From: Nannochloropsis oceanica
Lineage: Eukaryota > Sar > Eustigmatophyceae > Eustigmatales > Monodopsidaceae
Direction: 5' to 3'
DNA: 64,000 bases
Assembly (NCBI GenBank): GCA_004519485.1
Contig: CP038107.1
Coordinates: 434,001 to 498,000 of the forward strand
Below, one piece after another: positions 53,871 to 61,983 of this stretch; the stretch's first letter is position 1, and each line of letters starts with the position of its first letter. The notes beneath the pieces were generated by a model. That model did no database searches. It saw nothing but the letters and a program-made list of their open reading frames with translations, and was not told the origin of the DNA. Position numbers and translations under genes: made by a program.

Positions 53871-54930
53871 GAACTTACCACCTTCCGCACTTTTGAGGGA
53901 TGGCGGAAGTGAGGCGCTATGGGCGCTAGGTTCGTCCCTTGGAAACCATTTTGCCAATACCACACGGCGGGGTCAGGAGATAGCCGATGTCGTCGAACAA
54001 AGCCTGCGATCAAGCTCTCCCATGCGAAGTCTCGTCTCTCAAGTAGGCACCGAATGGGTGACCAGCAATAGGAGCCGCCGCAACGAGAGTAAGGAAGAGG
54101 GAGACCCTGTAGTGGAAGCTGCGGCGGCGGTTCTGGTGGACGATCTCAAGACGGTGAGCACTCGAGATGCTACTGCTGTATGGGTGACGACAGAGGTGGC
54201 GGCGGTCCGCACAAAATTGGACGCCTTCCTTTTTGCGTGTTTAAGATGCACCGGTAGTGGTCTGGAAGAAATGGGCGAGCTACTTGCCCGCTGTCTGTCT
54301 GAAGTGGAAGAAGAGGAGCTCGGTCGTGGTAAGCTTGTGTATGCGTCTGGATCGTGGGAAGCCATCCTACGGGCTTGGTTGCGGCTGGAGTTGCTGCGGG
54401 CCACCGACACGAGCATTGATAGCCAGCAAGAAAGACAGAATCGTTTTCAAGTTCTTTGTGCGATGGTCGTCAAAGGGGAATTAGTAGCCACGTGCCACGG
54501 TACGCTTGTTTTGGTTGAAGAAGTGCATGGGGAGGAAGGAAATGTCCGCATTCTTCTTGGCATTCCCTACTCAACCCTCACCAACTTTCTTTCCACAAAC
54601 TACGCAGACATTCAAAATTTACGAAAAGTGCTTTGTAGAGTCCAGAATTGCCTCGACAGGCTCGCTGCACTGGCATCAACTGATAGGACAGTATCTGTCA
54701 TATGCTTGCCTCTCGACCTCCCCCTCCCCCAAAGCCTGCCTATCTGCCTTTTCTCCTCTGACAGCTCTTACGATAGACAGCTTGCTGCTGCTAGTGAGTT
54801 CGCAGCAAAACAAATAGCATCAGAAGTATCAACAGCAGGAGCAGCAGCAACAGCAACAGCAACAATAGTTGGCATGACCAGTACGATTGAAGTTCGTGGC
54901 GCGGGGCTAGAGCAAGGTAAGTCACACTAG
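53871..54930 (+). CDS. Hypothetical protein, probably first large exon of the PX/Rubicon gene
   Basis: The frame from ATG 53871 (MNLPPSALLRDGG) runs about 350 codons. It contains helical, non-repetitive protein (LWALGSSLGNHF, VRTKLDAFLFACLRC, WEAILRAWLRLELLR, VLCRVQNCLDRLAALA) and an Ala/Thr-rich end. A strong donor (CAAG/GTAAGT) at 54917 comes just before its stop. The next + strand open frame lacks an ATG for over 700 bases, so both are likely exons of one gene. For example, an acceptor at 55098 keeps frame. RAWLRLELLR recalls the RUN-domain GRxWLRLAL motif, and RUN goes with Rubicon-type C-termini in animals, but this is weak. No family is claimed. Confidence 0.55.
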
Positions 54931-55098
54931 GTTTTGATATTCAAATTTCCAGCAATTTCATTTGAGTTTACTACTACTACTACCCATTTATTTATTCATC
55001 AATTCATGTCTTAAATAAATGTAGTGCTGTGTACATTTTTCTATGCATTCCTCACCAACACACCCTCCCACCCGTCTTCCGACACAATATAAACACAG

Positions 55099-56912
55099 TC
55101 AATGGCCTCTACCACCCCTCTTCAACGACATTAAAATCACATATATCATTTCATCACACCCAATCATCAGAGCTCCAGCTTTTCTTCTCGCCGTGTGTGC
55201 CTCCCCTTCTCCGTGCTTCTGCTGCTACTGCTTCTGCTGCTCCTACTGCTCCTACTACTGCTGCTCTTACTACTGCTGCTGATGGCGGCGCCTGGTATAT
55301 AGGAGACGTCCAAAAGCGAGTCATTTATTATGTAGCACCTGTTCTTGCCTACACGGTATCTTGCTGCTGCTGCTGTTGCGTGGAGGGGGTTGCACAGGAG
55401 CAGGAGGGGGAAGGAGTAGCATTCGCAGAGAAAGGGGGGATAGAGAGTGGGGGAGGGACAGCATCCGCGAAAGCACGATATTGTCCGCCTCGAAATGGGT
55501 GGCGACCCATTTTTTCCGGTGGATGCTTTCCCGGCCCTTGGGTTTTGATCCCACCACTGCAGCAGGGGGAAGAGCAGGAGCCAGAGCAGCAGGACTTCGA
55601 TGAAGCCATTAGTAGTTGCGTTGACTGCGTGGACAAGGGGGAGAGGAGTCAGAAGCAGCGAGGAGCATCGTTTTCAGTTGCGGCCGTCGGAGCTTCAGAC
55701 TTACAGTCACGTGTACATGAGCAGGAGCAGGAGCAGGAGCAGGAGCAGAAGCAGATGAGCATAAAGGAGTCTCGCCATCGTCGTCGTCGTCCTCCCTCAA
55801 TCCCTTCCTATCCTTCCTCGAAGCGGAAGGAGGCAAACATTGTAGTGGTGGCCGCAGAGATAGAAGAGATAAAGGAAAAACAGGAGCAGAACAGAGACCA
55901 AGACGCGAAAGTCCAAGGAGGGCAGGAGCAGCAGCAAGATTACCCCGTTCCTCCAGCATCATCACCTGCTCCTTTATTGTGGTCATTAGTGCGGGCACCA
56001 CAAGGATCTCTCCTCTCCTCTAGCCTCTCTCCTTTAATGGCAATGGCAGGAGGAAAAGGACAAGGGAGAGAAGGAGGAGGGGATGTTGCAAACATAATGG
56101 AAGGGGAAGACCGCAGCAGCGGGAGCAGCAGCAGTAGCAGCACCACCACCATTTTGGAACGGTACTTTCTGCTACAGTACCAGAATGCATGCGATCGTTT
56201 GGTGGAGGAAGAAAAGAAGCAGAGGGAATGGTGGCGACAACAAAAGCAGCAGCAGCTTGCCGAGAGGGAGATTGTCGCTATTGAGAACGAGAACGAGGGA
56301 TGGGAGGAGGACGACGCCACCTTTTCTTTCGAAGAAGCGGTGCGGTGGGCGGAGCTGAACCAGGAGGAACAGCAGCGGCATGAGAAGCAATATGAGCCAG
56401 AGACTGTAAAGACTACCCTTGAAGACGGTGAAGCGCCTCTAACCTTATCCGCGACGGCGTCAGTGCTTATTTATCCTCCTTCTTCTCCTTCTCCTTCTCT
56501 CCATTCTTCTCCTCCTCTTCCATCTCTTCCTCCCCCTCCCCATTTCTCTTCTACATTTCCCTCTCCTCCTCCTCCTTCTCCTCCTCCTCCTCCTCCTTCT
56601 TCTTCTTCTTCTTGTTCTTGTTCTTCATCCCTTCTTTCTCCTTCTCCCGCTGCTCCTCTTTTATCACCATCAACAGCTGCGCATGCGAGGCCTGTATATA
56701 TTGACTGGTGGGGGGAGGAGGAATTGGAGGGGGATAGGACGGTGGAGCCTACCCCTCACGTTCTGGGTAGCATACGTGTCGAGGTGTTAGGGATGGAAAG
56801 GATTGAAAGGAAGGAGGAGAAGGGAGGAAAGGGTTTTGGAAGGAAGAAGAAGAAGAAGAAGAAGAAGAAGAAGAAGAAGAAGAAGAAGGAGGAGGAGGAG
56901 GAGGAGGAGGAG

Positions 56913-56947
<35 letters not shown>

Positions 56948-58382
56948 GGAGGAGTTTTTGGTGCGTTTTACAAGGGTGGAGACTGAAGAAAAGGGTTGGG
57001 CGGAAGAGTGGTGTGGTGGGGAAGGGGGACAAAGGAATTTGACCATGGCAAAAACACCACGTCTTGTGCGTCATCGTGTTCGGGTGGTGCGTAAGACAAG
57101 AGCAGGGTTAGAGGACCTGTATGCTCGTCTTAAACACGTGCTCCTGCGGACGACTAATGCTGATACTTTTGTCACTGCTGCTGCTGCTACTGCTTTTAAT
57201 GTCAGCTTGCCAACGCTGCCCGATTTAGGCGGTATGTCTTTACCCGCGAGCGCTAGGAGAGAGAGGAGGATACGAGGAAAGGAAGAGCAAGAGGAGGCCT
57301 TTTTAAGTTTTGGTGAAGTGTTTGGCTCTTTCTCACGGCAGCAACAGCTGCAAAAGCAGCGGCAGCAGCGGCAGCAGCGGCAGCGAGAGGCATTATTGGA
57401 AGAGTACTTGAATGCTCTGATGAAAGTCGAGGAGGGACCCGCAAAAGCAGCAGGAGTAGCAGCAGACATCGCATGCGTCCTTCGGGCCGCCTTTCAACCG
57501 GAGGAAGAGGCAGGGGCACGGAGGGAGGACCTGCTCATCCGACTCCGCACAGAGCCCGTGCCTGACATGACCTCAGTGCGTCGAGACGAGCTATGGGCTC
57601 GTCAAGGAGGGCGCTGTCGTGGGTGTGGGCAGAGGCTGCTAAAAGGCTTACTCGAGAAAAAGAACTTCATGACTTGTCGCTATTTACAGGCGCTTTTTTG
57701 CACTAAATTTTGCGCTGACAACAAGAGCAGTAGCAGTAACAGTGGCAGTAGCAACACGAGCAGTACGGAAGTGGGAACATTTGTTTTGCCGGGTCAAGTG
57801 TTGACGAAATGGGACTTTCGACTGAGACGCGTAGCATTCCCAGCATTAGTCTTCCTTCGAAGCATCCGACGATTGCCCATCTTTTCTCTGGCGGCTGTGT
57901 GGTCCATGACCCCCTTTCCCACGAGCAGGACCAGCGTGATACAACGGCAAATCAAGTACCTCCAGAACCTACGTCGACAGCTATCTCACCTGTGCGCCGG
58001 TCTCCTCGTGTTGCTTCCCACTTCCTCGTTGTCGTCATCCTCGCCCTCAGTAGCCTGCGTCTGCCCGATGGCACGTCGCTTAATTGCACCTGTGCTGCAG
58101 AGCCGTCCGCATTTTGTGCTTCGTGCTACTGGTAACGAGGAAAACGAAGACGAAGAGAGCGTCTCTTTGGTCGACCTACAGGAGCTGCAGTCAGGAGTGC
58201 TGTCTGACGTGTTGAGCACGTTGCTGGAGGCATTACATTCGCACGTGGTTGAGGGGGGCGGCAGGAAGGAGTGTCGACATTGCATGGGGAGAGGGCAAGG
58301 CCCCGCGTCAGGCTACGCTCTTTGGGGAGTCATAGATGGCAGTGAGGATGTAACAGTTAAGAAGAGAAGAGGAAAGGAGTAA
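55099..58382 (+). CDS. PX-domain and Rubicon-homology (DUF4206) protein, low-complexity
   Basis: The frame is open from about 55025 to a TAA at 58382; the first in-frame ATG is at 55755, so either translation starts there or (more likely) the exon is entered by splicing from the preceding gene segment. The N-terminal half is low-complexity (Glu/Gln, Ser, Pro runs). From about 56700 a PX-like domain can be traced: VLGSIRVEVLG, then a long Lys-run and Glu-run insert, FLVRFTRVE, a VRKTRAGLEDLYARLKHVLL helix, LPTLPDL and a helix with EEYLNALMKVEE. The C-terminal part (about 57560 on) is a Rubicon-homology domain: CRGCGQRL, GQVLTKWDFRLRRV, FLRSIRRLPIFSL, QIKYLQNLRRQLSHLC, SLVDLQELQSGVLSDVL and ECRHCMGRG. 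Such proteins bind Rab7 or PI3P and regulate endosome/autophagosome traffic. The expected Cys in LFCTKFCADN is present. Confidence 0.75.
56841..56955 (+). repeat. (AAG)n-(GAG)n purine tract encoding Lys and Glu runs
   Basis: About 50 bases of AAG followed by about 65 bases of mostly GAG. In frame it encodes a run of about 16 Lys then about 24 Glu inside the PX-like region. It is likely to be length-polymorphic. Confidence 0.92.
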
Positions 58383-58554
58383 AGCTGACAGACTTCATCA
58401 AGAGAACGCGTGCTCGCTTTGTTAAGCATGACTGCCGCGGCAAAGAGGGAACACTTTCGACTTTTTGAGAAAAAGGCTCCTAAGGCTCAAGAGCCGGCTG
58501 TAATAAAGGAAAATGAAAGAGAGCAAGCGTGGAGCGACTTTTGAGTCCGGGAGT

Positions 58555-58572
58555 GAGGCCTTATAAGGCCTC
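58555..58572 (-). terminator. Histone 3' stem-loop of the H2B gene
   Basis: Seven-base stem GAGGCCT/AGGCCTC with loop TATA, 68 bases after the H2B stop. The loop fits the histone UHUH rule with a T-A closing pair. The preceding ACCAGCA and following ACT are the same as at the H2A gene. In animals this element replaces the poly(A) tail in replication-dependent histone mRNA. Confidence 0.8.
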
Positions 58573-58640
58573 TGCTGGTTGGATATCTTTCTCGTCTTGT
58601 TGCTTTGGTGAGCTTCGCCACGAGTCACTTCCAGAACTGT

Positions 58641-58994
58641 TTAGGAGCTGGAGGTGTACTTGGTGACGGCCTTGGTGCCCTCGGAGACGGCGTGCTTGGC
58701 CAGCTCACCGGGGAGGGTGAGGCGGACAGCTGTCTGCACCTCGCGGGAAGACAGGGTAGACTTCTTCGTGTAGCGGGCCAGCTTGCCGGCCTCAGTGGCG
58801 AGGCGGTCGAAGATGTCGCCAATGAAGGAATTTAAGATCGACACGCCACGCTTGGAGATACCAGTGTCGGGGTGCACCTGCTTGAGGACCTTGTAGATGT
58901 AGGAGCCGTAGCTCTCCACGCGGGTCTTCTTCTTGGTGCCCTTGCCGGCCTTCTTAGGGGCCTTGGCGGACTTCTTGGAGGGTGTCTTGGCCAT
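58641..58994 (-). CDS. Histone H2B
   Basis: A single exon of 117 residues. The start ATG at 58994 gives [18 protein letters not shown], a short Lys-rich tail, then the H2B fold: [58 protein letters not shown] and the C-terminal [13 protein letters not shown] containing the Lys that is ubiquitinated in other eukaryotes. It is divergently paired with H2A across a 731-base shared promoter. The 3' flank carries a histone stem-loop. Confidence 0.98.
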   Translation of the reverse strand: MAKTPSKKSAKAPKKAGKGTKKKTRVESYGSYIYKVLKQVHPDTGISKRGVSILNSFIGDIFDRLATEAGKLARYTKKSTLSSREVQTAVRLTLPGELAKHAVSEGTKAVTKYTSSS

Positions 58995-59337
58995 GATTGA
59001 GATAGGGTTGGTCTGTGCGGAGTGGATGAGGAAGTGGGAGAGTGAGACGTGGTGGTCGTGTCGATGTCGTAGGGGCGTGAGTCTCATTTTCCCGCCTTGT
59101 CCGCAGAGAATGGGCAGTTGTGGAGCGCGTGAGCGTGGGGTGTTGAGTCAGTTGTGGTGTATGGTTAAGGGGTACAATTACGGTGTGGTGATGACAAACA
59201 TTTGGCCTGAACGCCACATGCATGCATCACAAACGAAAGGTGGGTGAGAAGGAGAAGACAGACACAAGTGACTGCGCGGAGTGAACGCAAGAACCCTCGA
59301 AGTGGTTATTTGTCTCGTGAGGAAAATGGTGCTCTCC

Positions 59338-59398
59338 GATTGGCCATTTCTCAAATCCTTTGAAATTGAATGACGCCACTCTGATCTTTAGGCCAATC
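59338..59398. promoter_or_regulatory. Two oppositely oriented CCAAT boxes in the H2B-H2A promoter
   Basis: GATTGG at 59338-59343 (CCAATC on the minus strand) and CCAATC at 59393-59398 (+ strand) lie 50 bases apart in the middle of the shared promoter, one facing each histone gene. CCAAT boxes bound by NF-Y are common in histone promoters; function here is inferred. Confidence 0.6.
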
Positions 59399-59725
59399 AT
59401 AGCCTTCAAAAAGAAGAAGGTATTGGGTTTTCGATTCACCATTGCAGAGAGCCTTTTTTAAGAGACCCGTTGCTCAATTCACTTGACGGGGTGTATGTGT
59501 GTACGGTTGTACGATTTGGCAACATGAATACTAGTCAGGACTTGCGTAGGAGGCCAACAATTTCAAGATCACTCCTATCAACACTCCGCTTTCCTCCCTT
59601 CCGCGCATCGTACGTTTACGCACCAACCCTACCCCACATCACAACACAACACCAGCCCTTACCCTCCGCCTTCTCCCCACTCTCCTACCTTCCATCCCAT
59701 CACAGAACCCATCACCTCTACAAAT

Positions 59726-60265
59726 ATGGCTGGCAAAGGAAAGGCTGGCCGTGGTGCCGGAAAGAAGGGCGTTTCCCGTTCCTCCAAGGCTGGTCTTCAG
59801 TTCCCCGTGGGCCGTATCTCCCGCTTCCTCAAGAAGGGCCGCTACGCCGCCCGTGTGGGATCCGGTGCCCCCGTGTATCTGGCTGCCGTCCTCGAGTACT
59901 TGACGGCCGAGATCCTCGAGCTGGCCGGGAACGCCGCCCGTGATAACAAAAAGTCTCGCATCATCCCCCGCCACGTCCAGCTGGCCGTCCGCAACGACGA
60001 GGAGCTCAACAAGCTGCTTGGCGGTGTGACCATCGCGTCAGGCGGTGTGTTGCCGAACATTCACTCTGGTACGTCTTGTTTTCTGTCTACCCCTCTAGAT
60101 TGGGTGATTTCAACCACTGTCCATAGTTCCTCTATTCCGTATCTTCAAGCCCATCACTTTTCACGTCCTTCCCGCCATCTATTCCTTCTCACCATTACCA
60201 CAGTGCTCTTGCCCAAGAGCAAGGGCAAGAAGGGTGCCAAGGGCAGTGCCTCCCAGGATTACTAA
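59726..60265 (+). CDS. Histone H2A with H2A.X-type SQ tail and one intron
   Basis: Two exons (59726-60068, 60204-60265) give 134 residues. The fold is [80 protein letters not shown] and VLPNIHS, with the acidic-patch residues in place. The intron (135 bases, GTACGT...CACAG) splits the codon after NIHS. Exon 2 encodes [20 protein letters not shown]. The end SQDY matches the SQ[E/D]-hydrophobic motif phosphorylated at DNA breaks (gamma-H2A.X). A stem-loop follows the stop. Confidence 0.98.
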   Translation: MAGKGKAGRGAGKKGVSRSSKAGLQFPVGRISRFLKKGRYAARVGSGAPVYLAAVLEYLTAEILELAGNAARDNKKSRIIPRHVQLAVRNDEELNKLLGGVTIASGGVLPNIHSGTSCFLSTPLDWVISTTVHSSSIPYLQAHHFSRPSRHLFLLTITTVLLPKSKGKKGAKGSASQDY

Positions 60266-60328
60266 TCGTCCGCTTGTTGGGTGTGCTCCACAGCCAAAAG
60301 TTAACGTCAAAACATAAATCCACCAGCA

Positions 60329-60346
60329 GAGGCTTTCTCAAGCCTC
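60329..60346 (+). terminator. Histone 3' stem-loop of the H2A gene
   Basis: Seven-base stem GAGGCTT/AAGCCTC with loop TCTC (fits UHUH, T-A closing pair), 63 bases after the H2A stop. It is preceded by ACCAGCA and followed by ACT, as at the H2B gene. Confidence 0.8.
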
Positions 60347-61304
60347 ACTTTCTCAATGATCTTGCCAATTTTGCTTGTCTTGTTTTACCTTTGGATTAAT
60401 TTAGCTCGCTTCTGTCTCCCCTTCTCAAAATCTGTCGAAGCGGTTGCTGTGTGCATCGGATTGACCTGAACCGTATGTGCGCTGCAGGGATATTTTGTGC
60501 CATTCAGGTCTTTTGCTTTGGCTGCGTGGTGCCTGGAGTTGTCGCACGCCGCCGAGTGCTGCACTTGAAGTTAGAAACCAGTGCCCCCCAAGAGGTCCTC
60601 CGCGTACATTCAATTTATAGAGAAAACGCACGCAGTGAGAAGGGGAAGAAAGCAACCCAAGCCCATGTTATAATATTTTCCCTCGGTGTATTTCTCTTGT
60701 ATGTGCGTGTGCTTCGGAGGAAGGAGGACCTTGACCAACCGACCAATCGTTGGACATTCATGAGAAGATAAGTTGAAAGGAACTCGTTTCGTCCATTTTT
60801 TAACCAATGCCAGACTGCTCATTTTCTCCACGGGAAGGACAAAAAGGATTCCGGACCCGTACTATCCCTTTACGACATGATGCAAAGCAGAACACTCTTT
60901 GATAGCGTACAGATAGGATTTTTCTAATGATAATTGACAGTTTTGTCGCCGCTTCTTTCTTGGCGGGGGGAATTGCTTGAAAAGGATTGCCCCACTGCAG
61001 GTTGACGCAACATGGCAAAATTGCTGTCAGAAGCTCCTGAAAGACGTGGACTGAGGAAGGAAGACGCCGACACGGGCTTCGATATATAACGAGAAGAAGA
61101 TGAGGAAAATAAATAAGGAGGAGCACCGTGTCGTGGGAGGGACAGGAACGAAAGAGTAAGCAAGAGCCGGCCTCGATAGTCCACACCACTTCACTCTTCG
61201 GAAACACTTGTCTTGATACTCCTGTCCCCATTTCTATTTGTACAAGCCACAACCTCATTTATCTACGTCCTCTATTATTCCTCATCCTCATCGTCTTAAG
61301 CTCT
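60347..61304. other. Convergent 3' flanks of H2A and LYRM4
   Basis: About 960 bases. Frames are short and without family resemblance. It presumably contains the LYRM4 3' UTR and unannotated spacer. No RNA gene or repeat is supported. Confidence 0.5.
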
Positions 61305-61589
61305 CTAGCCCAGGGTGGGTGCCTTGTGCGGTTCAGTCTCCATGACGGAGCGCTTGGACGGGTACAAGTGGCTGATGAGAACTTGCCTCTTCAGCATATC
61401 CAGGTTTTTGAGTCCCTCCTGATATTCCCGTGCGGCATCCTCCCCACTCAGTGCACGTCCTTCCTGGAACGCCATGGTCACGCGGCGCTGGGCGTAGGAA
61501 CGAAAGTTGTAGTCCTCCATCCGTCCGGCTTGGCGGAGTAAGGACCGAAATAGGCCTAGGACGTGCGTGCGGGACGGAGCGGCAGCCAT
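61305..61589 (-). CDS. LYRM4/ISD11, mitochondrial Fe-S assembly factor
   Basis: A single exon of 94 residues; ATG at 61589 gives MAAAPSRTHVLGLFRSLLRQ. The LYR motif reads LFR, then DYNFRSYAQRRVTMAFQEGR, the conserved ISD11 signature (YNFRSYAxRR), and the C-terminal helix MLKRQVLISHLYPSKRSVMET. ISD11 binds and stabilises the cysteine desulfurase NFS1 in the mitochondrial matrix with acyl-carrier protein. The length matches the family. The frame stays open upstream of this ATG but without similarity, so the short start is preferred. Confidence 0.95.
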   Translation of the reverse strand: MAAAPSRTHVLGLFRSLLRQAGRMEDYNFRSYAQRRVTMAFQEGRALSGEDAAREYQEGLKNLDMLKRQVLISHLYPSKRSVMETEPHKAPTLG

Positions 61590-61983
61590 GGTCGTCGTTT
61601 TGGCGTTGGAGTGAAAGTGTGGAGCCTGTGTATGTGTCTTTATGTGTGTGTATGTGTGTCGGAGGAGCGTGAGGAAAGGGTACGCGAGTGCGAATACAGT
61701 TTTTAGTCTGGAAAGAAGAAAGGAGACAGCAGCGACTCGGACAGAGGAGGTTTCCTTCTTGGTTGCTTTACTTATTTCCGGCGGGTCAAGCTTTTCCCTC
61801 ATCCACACGCCCATAGTATACACACATAAGACAGGTATCATCGTATTCTGGTTAGAATTTGCTGTCAAGGGCACCCGACAGATTTTTGCCTGAACGAACA
61901 CATCTCCGAATCCTCGCCAAGCGGCTCTCCTTCTTTTCCTATGGTCAACACTGAACCGCTTCTACGCACGCACAGGGATCGCC
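61590..61983. other. Divergent promoter region: LYRM4 and FANCD2-like gene
   Basis: About 390 bases between two divergent starts, with a GT-rich patch near 61630-61660. A splice-acceptor-like CGCACAG at 61970-61976 leaves open a further 5' exon of the FANCD2-like gene. Confidence 0.4.
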
